In this document: piece after piece, positions 42,586 through 53,800 of the stretch | Layout of the letters: each line of letters starts with the position of its first letter | Position numbering within the stretch: position 1 is the stretch's first letter | From: Enchytraeus crypticus | Lineage: Eukaryota; Annelida; Clitellata; Enchytraeida; Enchytraeidae | Length of the DNA: 64,000 nt | Reading direction: 5' to 3' | NCBI GenBank assembly: GCA_905160935.1 | Contig: CAJHZI010000705.1 | Location: 1,159,501-1,223,500, forward strand | Notes under the pieces: model-generated | Databases searched by the model: none | Seen by the model: only the letters and a program-made list of their open reading frames with translations | What the model was told of the DNA's origin: nothing | Translations under genes and position numbers: made by a program

Positions 42586-44697
42586 TATAAGAAATCTGGT
42601 TTGTGTACTGTGAAGCCATTGTAGTGCTATTTTTTCATTCAGTTTTAATATATTTAAAGTGATTTAAGAAATTGAAATTTTATTCCATATTCATGGCTGG
42701 CTCTGTGAGAGCGGGAACATTTATCTTTTGTTGCACTATTACAAGTGTTGGTTTCAATTTATAGCACTTAACAAGTAATCTCGAGTTATATTTACTATTA
42801 AAAATCACTGTAAATTGCTCTGAACTGTACCATGTACAAGATGTGTATTATTTCAAATCGCTATTTGTGCATTGAGAGATATTTTAATAAATTGTATATT
42901 GTAAACTGATATATAAAGTGTAATTTAGTCTTAAAGTAAGGTGGGAATAAAAGATGATTTGACGTTTCACTATAATGTAGCGCAACTAAATGTGTTGCAT
43001 ATTTTATTTCTTACCCATATGTTTGGAATTAATTTTATTGGCACTCATGTTTGTATTTAGATGTTTAAATTGATCTTTATGCATCAAGACTTGTATTCAT
43101 TTCAGCGTATGTTCATTAGAATTTATTTTGCGTTAGAATTGCAAGGTTATGAAACGAGGATATTAAAATAAGTAATGAGGAAATGCAAATTAATATGTCA
43201 TTAGAAGTTTAACCTTCATATATTGAGATATGATCTTTGCTTATTGGTGTATTCATGTAAAAACTGATGTTAAATTAAATATGATATGACATTCAGTAAA
43301 AACAGTAGATTATGTAAAGTAATAATAGAAATTATATGCATAAGATACATGCATGCAACGCAACCACTCGTGGGGGTTGGGTGGAGAAATGCTTATGAAG
43401 AGCTTAATTCTGATTGGCTGTTGAGCATGGCCTCAGTCAAGACTATATGACCAGAGAACAGGCTATAGAATTTTAGTTCACTCCTGAACTCTGGCATGTG
43501 TGGAATTACTAGCTGAACTTGTCTAAAGATAATTCTGAATGAATTATTGCGACAAACACATAAACTAGTAGATTCCATACAAGCTTCTGAACTTCTGATT
43601 GCATTCGTAGAAAGTACTGCTATTATGCACCTTCTATAGGTCGGTGATAGTTAGCACGAAAATACGAAATCTATATTGAAACGATTGTGCCTCACGGGAT
43701 TGCAGATTTTGTGTGGAATCGTCGTCTAACCTTCAATGAGTTGGTTAACCACGATCCATTTCAATATCTCAATCCATTGAATGTAAAAATCCTCGATTGT
43801 ACCAGAAACGCCGATTACTAGAGATCTAGATAAGCGTTTTCTCGTCAATTCAGGTGAATAGCTGCGTTTACAACACTTTGTGTTGGCAGTGAAGATAGAA
43901 GACTGAAAATTGAAGAAAGAAATTGAAGAGGAAGACAGAATCAGAAAAGAGCGAAATTCTACGAAGAATACTGATTTTCTAGTGCCTAATCTAGATAGGT
44001 GTTGCTTTCATAGATTTCAGCTAAACAACTACAATTCTGAATTCTGCGGGAAACGCAATTTACTAGTTGCCTACTCTAGTTAAGCGTCTTTTCCACAGAT
44101 TTAACTGAACGACTGTGAAATAACACGTCACGTGTTCACAGTCATACTAAAGAAGAAAAGAGGGAAAGTATCAAATCATATAAGCGAGGAGTGCCTTGAA
44201 GCCAATAACTCGTTCCCATTTTCTCTCTCTTATTTTGATTGCAAGTACAGACATTTAACTAACTAATTGTAAGTAGACTGACTTTACATTTATCGCCTAT
44301 TTTTAGCATTTTATTAATTGTTACATATTGTTAGTTTAATATTCTATGCTATCTTTATGTTTAATGTTTTAACTCGTTATATTGCTATCGTATTTCTTTG
44401 TTAATAATAAATCGTTTGAGATAATAAATCACTGGTTTTTGTGTCAATATTCTAATTTAGTTAGAATCTATACAAATAATACACAAATACTATAATTTAT
44501 CATACATTGAACGAATAAGCATGAGTTCTGTTCACAGCAGCTCCAGTCTTATTGATTTAGCCTCTAACTGGCTATATGAGCAAGACATCCTTGCATCCTC
44601 AAGATTAATACCGCCTAAGCATGAAGAGTTGGAAAAATCGAACCCACGACTCCATTTCCAAACTCCTATAACGGAGAGAGGATTGGAGAACTCAATA
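42586..44697 (+). repeat. 3' LTR
   Basis: It aligns to the 5' LTR at a constant offset of 6,945. By eye there are about six differences, including c/a near 35,970, t/a near 37,080, t/a near 37,507 and two single-base indels. It repeats the first 59 codons of the Gag ORF, which then stops shortly after the LTR edge. Confidence 0.93.
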
Positions 44698-45261
44698 ATA
44701 TTAATCAGCGATATAAATTAGGGGAAGGCGGGGCATAGTGGATCGCGGGTCAAAGCGGATCAAGTTAATTTTTATGCAAGTGGTTAACGCTGTGGCTCGC
44801 ATTTAAGCATCATTATATCAGCTCATTCCGGTTACATGTTTATGCAAACAATTCAACTAAAAATGTCTGCAAGGGAAATAAATACTCTTAAAAATGTATT
44901 TTTATGTTAATTGCTTAAATATTTTGGGAGTCAGTCAAATTGTGCTAGCAGAGGCACTTGTATCTACTATATCTTGTACTTATATTCAATTGACTACATA
45001 TGAGCTATATTCGAGGAGTGGAGTAACTTTTTGATCAATTCTATAGTTTTAAGTTATGCGATAAATTTTTGGTGTAGGGTATTATGGGGCAAAGTGGATC
45101 AGTATGAGCAACTATACGCTTCGGTTCAGATTTAATAAAGTTTATTGTTTTTCTACGTCAAAGAAAAACATTTGTTTAAATAAATTTTATGTATAAACCT
45201 ACGTGAATAATTACGAGTCCATTTAAATTTACTTCAGTAACATTTTCACTGCTTTTCGTAG

Positions 45262-45620
45262 ATGGTAAGGAATTACAAGCAAAACACTAGGCAAGGTTCG
45301 TGGTTTGAGGCTGATTTTAAGGAAGATATTAAGCAGGTCAAGTTCAATGGTTTTTCTTTAAGGGATGCTTGTGAGAAATACTTGAATCCATTTGGAACTT
45401 TCTATGACACCTGAAAAAATGATGAGTTAGGGCCTAAAGGATTCCTAACGCGCCATCCAAATATTTCATTTCGCTCGCCAGAACCGACAAGTCTTGCTCG
45501 AGCTCTAAACAGACCTCAGGTTGAGAGATTCTTTGCTCTGCGTGGTGAAATATATCAATCCCACCGTGGGACACCCAATGACATTTACAATGAAGACGAG
45601 ACAGGAATAAAAACCTCCGG
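45262..45620 (+). pseudogene. pogo/Tigger-like transposase remnant
   Basis: A frame from ATG at 45,262 begins 'MVRNYKQNTRQGSW', like the N-terminal Psq-type helix-turn-helix of pogo transposases, and stops near 45,412. A second segment continues 'GPKGFLTRHPNISFRSPEP', 'TSLARALNRPQVERFFALRG' and 'DIYNEDETGI'. That matches the CENP-B DNA-binding part and the first catalytic Asp context (V/E-DETG). The second and third catalytic acids are missing because the interior is deleted. It is not functional. Confidence 0.82.
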
Positions 45621-45626
45621 AACGAA

Positions 45627-45691
45627 ACTGATCCACTTTGCCCCATAGGGTTGATCGACTTTGCCCCGGCGTTGGGGCAAAGTGGATCAGT
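45627..45691. repeat. 18-bp perfect inverted repeat at the transposase breakpoint
   Basis: Arms ACTGATCCACTTTGCCCC (45,627-45,644) and its exact reverse complement (45,674-45,691) with a 29-nt loop. The loop holds a further 'gactttgcccc'. Confidence 0.93.
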
Positions 45692-46035
45692 TAGGGTTCT
45701 GTCATTAAATGTAAATTTTCTCTGGACCTGCTGGAGATATACAACTGCAACTGTACCTTTGTGGAGGTCAATAATCAAGCTAATTAAAGAACCTAGTTCG
45801 GTGATGTTATTCTCTTCCATACCAAAAAATACATGCTTTTTCTAAAAATTGATCCGCTTTGCCCCGCCTTCCCCTATAGAGAGAAAAGAGAGAAACTTCG
45901 ATCATCATCATCCAGTAGGCTTCATTGTAATAATTCGGCTATAAGTTTATATAGTAATATTGTTAAGATAATTAAATATTCGATCCAACATCATCCAGTA
46001 ATTGTAATAATGCATCGATCATACACTGCAATGAG

Positions 46036-46360
46036 TCCCCGTACTCAGGGCCACTGAAGATTAGACCAACATGCATAAACTGCACGTGTTGTAAGAGAAG
46101 ACTGAGTCAGAACAAGGGAACAAAAAGGAAAACTCCCCAGAATTATGCCATATTTTCCCAAGCTACGGTCCTCACTAATTTGAAAGGTATATTAATTAAG
46201 CTTTTCGTGAATGGCTTATAACTCGTTAATCGATGGATCGAGTGTCGTTTTTGCTGAGTGACTGCAGAATGAGATAACAAGTATATGCACAATGGACCTA
46301 CCACTTGGCAGAACATTAAATAGAGAGAGAGTGAAAGAGAGAAAGAGAGAGAGATTGTAA
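46036..46360 (+). repeat. SINE-like family C copy
   Basis: It contains 'gattagaccaacatgcataa', 'tgcacgtgttgtaagagaag', 'ttttcccaagctac', 'gagtg.ctgcagaatgag' and 'aatggacctaccacttggca', then a GAGA tail. The 3' half is rearranged. Confidence 0.75.
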
Positions 46361-47477
46361 TAAGTGCTAAAATCTCCTTGGATATACATGTATTATGCAA
46401 AGATGCAGAAGTGCGAGGAAAGGGTAAAATGAAGATATCAGCTGACTCGGAATCATTGCGCCATCTACACTGGCTGTTTATGCTCAGTCTGGTAAGATCT
46501 TGTATCCTCAATAAATCAATAATTTATACAGTTAATAAATAAGGTAATCAATCAATCAATCAATCAATCAGTCAGTCAGTTAGTCAGTAATCAGCCATTC
46601 ATCACTGGATCGGTGATTCAGTCCATATATCGATTTAACGCTCTTTCAATAATAACCAGATGTCGCTAAATAGTCCTAGTGATATTGTCATGGTCGATGT
46701 TGTTTAACACAAAGCTAGTCGCAAAATGTAGCTTTAGCGTCTGGTTCCGTTCTACATGAATACCGCCAGGAAAGTCCATCTGAGCTTTGATTCCGTATCC
46801 CAATTGCTTATAAAGCAGTTGTGCTGCCGATTCGGCCACACAGATGATTCATAGCTATAATTCTATGCCTCGACAGTAGGACTAGAATCACGTGACTGAC
46901 GACCACCGAGAGGTTGGAACGAACTGCCTGATGCATTGGACAAGTCTCTGAGCTTGCTCTGGCAACGTGTTAGGTCTTCAGTTAATGATGAGTATTTGCA
47001 GTATTTTAACTATCATTGTACCAATCAATAATTATAATTAATAAGTCATTGAGAATATTGAGTAAATGAACGAATGAATTGGTTGATTAATTTGGTTGAA
47101 TGAATTAATCATTCAATCAGAATATTGCTGAACACATCAGTCAATGCATCAATAAAACAGTCAATTAGGCAATCTGTAAATCTATATCACAATGCAATCA
47201 ATCAATAAAATAATTAATAAGAATTAACAGATCAACCATTCAATCAGTTAAGATAAATTATCAATTAAAAACCGTATTTCTAACGACTTCCATGAATGTT
47301 TATCATCAGTAAAAGGCTATGTATTACCCATATTTTAATATAGCCCATAGCCCATATAATTAACCTGCAACTAAAATATCAATTAAAGGTAATTCAGCGT
47401 AATTTCTATCTGACAATAGTTCTATAATTACAGACTGTAGATGAATACATTAAAGTGCTTAACAACTTCTTTTATTA
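46361..47477. other. No gene; AATC-rich simple sequence
   Basis: (AATC)n and (AGTC)n runs lie at 46,543-46,590, and many scattered 'caatcaat' motifs continue to 47,260. No coding signal. Confidence 0.5.
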
Positions 47478-47880
47478 TTATGCTTTCAATTTTTGTCTCT
47501 TAAAAAGATTTTCATTCTTTGTCGGGTCGTTTCGTAAGGTGGGAGACCCTGAACTCGGGCCTTCCCCTAAAGGCGACTCTGTCAGTATTAATAATTTCTG
47601 TAATATAAATTGATTTAGTATCGGTGTTCTTTGTACGTTACTAAAAAACCCCATGCTGTTAGGTGAGTCTGGGTATAAGCCGGTATTGGCCAAGTCTAGA
47701 AATCTACGACTATCTTGTGATGCTGTAAGCCTAGCAGGAGCTTTCCTAGCATTGCTCAGACTTTTTAGCCTTCATCCGTCTGTGTATGGTTCTTAATTCA
47801 GGCTCTGTTTGTCTAATATTATAACATTCTCCAGTTACAACGGGCGGTCCTTTCGAATAAACCGCCGTGATGTCGACTTA
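47478..47880 (-). pseudogene. Unknown protein-coding remnant or last exon
   Basis: Two overlapping minus-strand frames look protein-like rather than random. The upstream one has 'GPPVVTGECYNIRQTEPELR' and 'HRRMKAKKS'. After a one-base frame change near 47,760, the downstream one has 'ARLTASQDSRRFLDLANTGL', 'SMGFFSNVQRTPILNQFILQ' and 'LTESPLGEGPSSGSP', ending in TAA. AATAAA follows the stop within 5 bases. I recognise no family. It could be a last exon with a sequence error, a decayed gene or a retrocopy. Confidence 0.45.
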
Positions 47881-47924
47881 TAGAAAAGAGTGGGAAGAGT
47901 GTGAGTGAGCGAGTGAGTGAGATA

Positions 47925-47925
<1 letters not shown>

Positions 47926-47984
<59 letters not shown>
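47926..47984. repeat. (TA)n microsatellite
   Basis: A pure TA run followed by TACATG units. Confidence 0.95.
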
Positions 47985-47989
<5 letters not shown>

Positions 47990-48139
47990 ATACATGTATA
48001 TACATGTATATGTGTGTGTGTTTATTTCAGCATCAACACCAAATCACTGACAAATGGAAATAGAAATAACAATTTAAATGAAATAAAGTTTAAAAAATTC
48101 TCAGGAACCCAGTGTGTCAAACAGTCTATAAACACCAGA

Positions 48140-48300
48140 AGGACTCACTCACTCACTCACTCACTAACTCACTCACTCACTCACTCACTCAGTGAGTTGA
48201 AATAAACACACACACACACACACTCACTCACTCACTGAGTGAGTGAGTGAGTGAACTCAATGAGTGAAAGAATGAGAGAGAGAGAGAGAAAGAAAGAGAG
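48140..48300. repeat. (ACTC)n / (GAGT)n inverted microsatellite
   Basis: ACTC tetramers, then CACA, then ACTC, and then GAGT tetramers. They form a self-complementary block centred on 'actcactgagtgagt' near 48,235, followed by GAGA. Confidence 0.9.
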
Positions 48301-48824
48301 AGAGAACTCCGGGAAGGTATAAAATTCAAAAAATAATGAAACAAATTAAAGAAATGCATAGATGAAATTAAATGTAACTAAGGACACAAAAATATTAATA
48401 AGAAAGTCGAATAAAGTTATATTGTCGGGCAAAATTGTTTACAGGCTTAGGAAAGAAAAACATAAAATATATGAAAACAAGGTTTATTATAGTCTTCGTT
48501 CAAGCCGGGCTTGGATTCGTAAACTAAATTGCCCGATTTCGATATTATTTTTTAGTTATCGTTTTAGATCGGGAAAATTATGAAAAAATAAATTAAATAC
48601 CGCGCGTGTTTCCTAATTACCATTGGTGCCCGAAGCTGTTAACCCCGCCCAATAAATCACAATTATCATCTTTCCTTGACAAAATCATAAGCCTTTAACT
48701 GATGATGAATATGAAATTTTTTATTAGATCGGCTGACAGGAATATAACTATTATAGTATATTTCTGATTCGCAGTTTATGAAGTTTTCTTATCGAATTTA
48801 CCATTGGCTCCAGCGACATTGCCA

Positions 48825-48972
48825 CGGCTTGAGACAGTGGTGATGCGGCTGATATTCTAGAAATTCTAACACGGATCAGTATGTATGGAGTTCAAATCCT
48901 GGGCTCACCCGTCACTAACATTGCTTTCGAGTGAGGAAACTGACGTTAGCATTAGCTTTACCAGCTTTACCA
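48825..48972 (+). repeat. SINE-like family B copy
   Basis: A degraded head 'ggcttgagacagtggtgatgc', then box-B-like 'gagttcaaatcctgggctca' and the full tail 'cgctttcgagtg..'-type with 'gaggaaactgacgttagcat'. Confidence 0.8.
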
Positions 48973-49271
48973 GTTTGCTCCGCATCGGAGGCGTAAGTGA
49001 TCGACGGATTAAAGCAAGTCCAGTAACTACCAGAATTAGAGTAATCGGCGATGCGCAAAATCTTTTCTTCGGACTTGCCATCTGAGAGAGCTTACGATAG
49101 TTATGATGGTTAGATCTTGTCGGTACTTGCTATTTATCAGTTTTTGTGTGTGAATTTAATGAAGCCTATTTGTTCTCATTCTTGAGGACGTAAATATTCA
49201 ATCAATAGATGTATCAATCAGACGTTTGCCTCTGCTGTGATGATATAGTAGCTTAGAGTTAAACTAACGAC

Positions 49272-49560
49272 AGTCAAATATCCAATCCAGTCAAATAGCC
49301 AATCCAGTCGTCAAAATCCAGTCAAATATCCAATCCAGTCAAATAGCCAATCCAGTCAAATAGCCAATCCAGTCAAATAGCCAATCCAGTCAAATAGCCA
49401 ATCCAGTCAAATAGCCAATCCAGTCAAATAGCCAAGCCAGTCAAATAGCCAATCCAGTCAAATATCCAATCCAGTCAAATATCCAATCCAGTCAAATAGC
49501 CAATCCAGTCAAATAGCCAATCCAGTCAAATAGCCAATCCAGTCAAATATCCAATCCAGC
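49272..49560. repeat. 17-bp minisatellite (GTCAAATAGCCAATCCA)
   Basis: About 17 tandem copies, alternating 'atag' and 'atat' variants, with one irregular unit near 49,305. Head-to-tail without spacers, so it is not a CRISPR-type array. Confidence 0.95.
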
Positions 49561-51045
49561 GCAGGCGACTATCTGCAGACTTTAGTAATAGATGATCTTG
49601 AATAATTATAAAGAATTAATCTAAAATTATTATAAAGAATAAATAATCAAAACATCCAGAATATGATAATAAACTGCGCCTTCAATAGCTGAGGCTTTAT
49701 GTAAAATAATCAAATTTTTCCTCGACTTTATTTTATCTCTTGGAGATTCTCGGTTAGCTTATTGTGACTATTGCTGTTACATTCAGCTTATTTTCTCTAA
49801 TGGAGATAATCTGTTGAGAGGGTTTGCGATTATTTCTCTTACATTGTTTTGAAATCTGAGTTACCCATAGATTCTGCGGCGTCTGCTGTATTTTATACAA
49901 TACCTTCTTTTTGCTTTGTTGCAGCTTTCGATCAATTAAGCGCAATCTGATTCCTAGTCTGGGATACCAAGATTTCTGCTAAATGCTATCTCACAGTAGC
50001 ATCTGCATGGATTATGCCAATAATTGTATCGGACTAATTTACCATTGTATTTTATATGTGCAAGACGAACATTTTCAATCAGAACATGATTAGCTCTTTT
50101 CCACAGAACGTCCATGCAGCTTTATTTTCTACTTTGTAGCGACTTTTTATCATAGATCTGTTAGATCTCAGTTAAGTTACGTTTACTTTGTAATTGTTAA
50201 AACAGTCGTGAAAAACAAAATTCTATTAAAACCGCGGTACCAAAATATGCAAATTTGGCATGATATTTATAAAACTTTTAGATCGGGTGTTAACTTTTAA
50301 GTCAAGTTGTCTTGATGACTTTATAAGGGCATATAAGAGCTATGGAGATCTGATTTGAATCCATTTGATAGGCCTATCCCGAATTTGACTTTAAGAATAC
50401 TAACTAAGTAACTTTTGTTCTTTATTTTGTTGAAAACTGTTTACTTTAAGTTAACTTGGGAAATTTTTGCATATTTTAATGAAGTTTAAAAAACTCAATG
50501 AAGCAATGCAAGTTATCTTTAAACTATACAGCTGACTTTGAAAGCTAAGACTTTGTTAGCTAAGAATTTTCTTAGTTATGACTTTCTTTTACTGTAGAAA
50601 TAATGTCGGGGAAAGCTGCAAGAAAATATTGTAGTTAATACAGTAACCCGCTATCTTTCAAGATTGATGAAAGAGCGTTTCCATCTAAAATCAGTCAGTG
50701 GTCTGCTCTGTTATACCTACCTACGTGGATTACTCCGATATCTGACTATAAGTTCCATGATCCCTTATAGCAGCAGGAATTAGCAAAATATTTGCAGTTG
50801 TAAAGCATACAAAAAGCCATAGTAATATGGCGAGCAAGAGATAATTTAGCTATTGCTGTTAAGTCATAACGATTTTGCAAGTAGCTTACTACTTGCGAAT
50901 TGCAGTCTTTTAAAACCTAAAACAATAATAATTAGCCTATAAAAATATGGAATTCTGATTATTTAATTATTTTTATTTAACTAAAAATTATGGAATTATG
51001 ACTATTGATATGGACCTATTGTTTGTAAATATTTCCTTATGGGTA
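49561..51045. other. No gene seen
   Basis: AT-rich unique sequence; short frames without domains. Confidence 0.5.
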
Positions 51046-51245
51046 ATTGACATAAGGGGAGGTAGCTTACTAAAGGTGGTCATGGAAGGTAGAATGGAAA
51101 GAAAGAGAAGCAGAGGCAGACCGAGATTAGGAATTTTAGATGATGTAAAGATCCATTCTTATGTGGGCATGAAGAGAAAAACGGAAGACAGAAAAGAGTG
51201 AAGGCGTTGTATATCCTCAACCTGACAATAGGCAGTGCACTACAG
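51046..51245 (+). pseudogene. LINE reverse-transcriptase C-terminal tail
   Basis: A frame with 'GGSLLKVVMEGRMERKRSRG', 'RPRLGILDDVKIHSYVGMKR' and 'KTEDRKE' before the stop parallels the tail at 16,190. The 3' sequence 'cctgacaataggcagtgcactacagagaga' again matches the end of SINE-like family C. Only the C-terminus survives. Confidence 0.8.
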
Positions 51246-51286
51246 AGAGACACTAGAGAGAGAGCGAGAGAGAGAGACAGAGACAA

Positions 51287-51317
<31 letters not shown>

Positions 51318-51359
51318 TTGAAATTGTTAATAACTAATTGATGAATTTATATGTAGTAA

Positions 51360-51401
<42 letters not shown>

Positions 51402-51408
51402 GTCTCTG

Positions 51409-51444
<36 letters not shown>
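51241..51444. repeat. (GA)n and (CT)n arms forming a long inverted repeat
   Basis: A GA-rich arm at 51,241-51,316 is separated by about 43 bp of AT-rich sequence from a CT-rich arm at 51,360-51,444. The CT arm mirrors its interruptions (GACAGAGACAAAG versus CTGTCTCTGTC). Confidence 0.9.
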
Positions 51445-51799
51445 AATCGTAACTCACTGAAGGTTTTTCTCTTCTCTTATACATATATACCTACACAATT
51501 TTTCTGTATAAATTATCTTTCGTTCATGATGGGAACTCAGTGTGAGGCCTATATCCCAGGTCTGCTCATCTTGTGCCGAGATACTTCTTAAGTCATTTCT
51601 CTCCACTTGTGAATGTAAGTTCTTCATTCAGCAAACTTTTGCTTCGACTCCAACAGAGTGACTCGAGGCTGCATTGTTTCCTCTACAAACAGCTGTTCCA
51701 CACGGTCGTTTGCCTTGTAGCCGCATCGGTTAAGAGTTCTAAAAAAGTTCTCTGTTCGAATCCATCTGCAGACATTGGATGTTGATGGCGACTAAAACA

Positions 51800-51990
51800 G
51801 CAGCTGTCTCCTCTCTACCCTCTCCCTCTCTCCCTATCTCTCTCCCTTCCTCCTCTCTCCAATCTCTCTACCTATCTATCTCTCCCTCCTCTCTCTCTCT
51901 CTCTCTGACTTTCTCTAGCACTCTATTCCTCTCTTTCTCTCTCTCCACCTCCCTTCCCATCTCTATTTCTCTATTTCTCTCTAATATTCT
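51800..51990. repeat. (CT)n-rich low-complexity tract
   Basis: CTCT/CCCT/TCTATC-rich sequence. The open frame across it is an artefact. Confidence 0.88.
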
Positions 51991-52042
51991 GCTATATGGC
52001 AGATCCATCGTACATGATTTAACAATATGTTCTAATAAGTAA

Positions 52043-52181
52043 TGGCTGGAACCAGTGGCGAAGTCGGTAAGATATTCGACCGCGGATCAGCATGTGCGGA
52101 TTCAAATCATGGGCTTGCCCGTCATTGACATCGCTTTCGAGTGATGAAACTGACATTAACCTTACCTTAGCTCTACCAGCT
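52043..52181 (+). repeat. SINE-like family B copy (best preserved)
   Basis: 'ccagtggcgaagtcggtaag' (box A), 'attcgaccgcggatcagcat', box-B-like 'ggattcaaatcatggg', then 'cattgacatcgctttcgagt' and 'cagctttaa'. The piggyBac element begins in the TTAA at its 3' end. Confidence 0.87.
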
Positions 52182-52504
52182 TTAACCCATTCGTGGTCAA
52201 ATTTTTTTGCAATTTTTTCATTATTTTCTAATAAAATTGGTCTTGTAGTCATAATAAGTACACTTATTAATGCTGCCTTGACATTTATTTTTGATCAATC
52301 GAAAGAAAAAGTTTTGCTCCAATATTGGAACATGGCGCTTTGAATTCTGCAATTAAAACTCGATACAAATAGTAGCAAATCCAAATGGATATCGTTATAT
52401 AGCTAAGTGTAAATTGTCCCAATTAAGTTTTATAAAAGTGTCTTACGTATTATTGTCTCTTTAGTAAATAGGCAAATCTACTGCTATCTAGATGGTTTGA
52501 AATG

Positions 52505-53800
52505 AACTGTGAAATGTCTTGTAGCAGTCAACTGGATGCATGTTGACGTGACACACACCACAACCAAATGTGGTGTTCTTCTTACAGATTCGGCAACGGT
52601 TCTGCTTCTAATTCACTGGAAAATGAAAGACATCTGAATTTGTTCTCACGGCGTCAGGAACCTTGTGCCACACCACTTCCACGGTTGACTGGGATGATCT
52701 GCCACTACTTCTTTTTTCTGAATAGAGAAGTAAATAGGTGGCTACAATGTCACGTATAAATCCCAGCAAATCTAATGACTTGATCTGGTGTGACTCCAGT
52801 GCTTTGTTAAGTGGTGCTGAATTGGAGGTCTCATTAACACATAAGCAATGCGAAATCCAAGCACTGGAAAGGGTTGCCGACAGAAGATGACTGACGACCT
52901 GCCACCACCACTTGTTATTTCTCAGTGCTGCCCAGTATTCGGAAATGTTCCTATCCATCTGGTCTGTTCCGCCTTTGTTTGAATTATATTTTTTCACTGC
53001 ACCTGGCATCATCACTGTAATTATACTTTTCTCCACAGAATAATACCTCTTGGCAGTGTGAACTGGAGCAACACCATAGCAGTTAGAGGCCATCCTGACG
53101 ACAGCATTGTCCTTCCATTGAAGAACGATGACTTTGTCTGCACTGCCGGTCACTGCACAATATGAAACTGCAGCTCCTCTACGTTTCTTATCAAAGTCTT
53201 TTTCAAGAGGACTGTTCTCAGCTCTGTTTTGTCTCATAGTTCCCCTGCAACCGTATCCGAGGTTTGACATTTCCCGTAGCAAAAGGAAGGCCGGTAATGA
53301 AGTTGTCAATGTAAAATTCGAACCGTCTGTTAGGATATTTTCTGAAAGTAGGTTAGCAAATGTGAGGACAACTGATGTACCGATGAAAGCTATACATCAA
53401 AGCTGTACCCTTGCCTTGGTAAGGCTCTGTTTGTATCAGGTATCGGTTAGAGCAGTTCAGTAACCACATTTTGAAGCCATATCGAATAGGTTTTCCCTGT
53501 ATTCTTTGCTTGCAACTGTGGTGGCTCTATATGAGACCATGCTCTTAGAGCATGGTCTCATATAGAGCCACCACAGTCAACATCAACTGACATGGTACTG
53601 GTAGGAACATTTTCCATACACACATCGTTCAAGTGCTTGATACGAGGTCGAGCCTTCGCAAATGTATCACCTTGCCCTCTTCGGCAGGACCGCGTAAGAT
53701 TTTAGGGGCAAAATGATCAACCAGCTCGATCTCAGTTTCTTCCTCGTCGGACTTTTCGGGGTCTCCTTCCGAATCGGATGGTGGTGTTATGTACACATTT
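52505..53800 (-). pseudogene. piggyBac-like transposase pseudogene
   Basis: In minus-strand order there is an acidic N-terminus ('TPPSDSEGDPEKSDEEETEI'). A large deletion follows. Then come 'ARPRIKHLNDVCMENVPTST' and 'MSVD', where the catalytic DES context should follow but is interrupted by a palindrome. Next are 'GKPIRYGFKMWLLNCSNRYL', 'RRFEFYIDNF' and 'LREMSNLGYGCRGTMRQNRA', then 'KKYNSNKGGTDQMDRNISEY'. A C-terminal Cys/His motif 'CRICKKNTTFGCGVC' with 'HVNMHPVDC' ends it. At least three frame changes (near 53,400, 53,290 and 52,610) and the deletion make it non-functional. Confidence 0.88.
53515..53577. repeat. Perfect 31-bp palindrome with a 1-nt centre
   Basis: The left arm begins ACTGTGGTGGCTCTATATGA (53,515-53,545). 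The right arm (53,547-53,577) is its exact reverse complement, around a single T at 53,546. It interrupts the transposase pseudogene right after MSVD. Confidence 0.95.

Larger units (their letters stand above)
35641..44697 (+). mobile_element. Young LTR retrotransposon with Gag-protease ORF and no pol (TR-GAG-like)
   Basis: LTRs of about 2112 bp at 35,641-37,752 and 42,586-44,697 are almost identical. The PBS (tggcgcccaatgtggggc, 37,755-37,772) and PPT (gagagaaggggggg, 42,569-42,582) mark the internal region. A 4-bp target copy ATAT (35,637-35,640; 44,698-44,701) flanks it; LTR ends are uncertain by 1-3 bp. The internal 4.8 kb holds one intact Gag-protease ORF and then about 1.45 kb of non-coding AT-rich DNA. 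No reverse transcriptase, RNase H or integrase motif is visible. Gag and PBS type suggest Ty3/gypsy relatives (inference). Enzymes would have to come from another element. Confidence 0.9.
44721..45874 (+). mobile_element. Internally deleted pogo-like (Tc1/mariner superfamily) transposon
   Basis: Inverted ends 'ggggaaggcggggcatagtg' (44,721) and 'ccccgccttcccc' (to 45,874) lie within flanking TA dinucleotides (44,719-44,720; 45,875-45,876). The ends match over about 25 bp with three mismatches. TA duplication and a CENP-B-type transposase relic support a pogo-like assignment. At 1154 bp it is shorter than autonomous pogo elements. The 18-mer ggggcaaagtggatcagt occurs internally at 45,086, 45,627 (reversed) and 45,674. 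Confidence 0.85.

Noticed and set aside
45434..45820. Minus-strand 128-codon frame
   Set aside because: It lies antisense to the pogo-like transposase remnant and over its inverted repeats; no recognisable protein.
49272..49560. CRISPR-like array
   Set aside because: Units are contiguous 17-mers without unique spacers, in a eukaryotic context.
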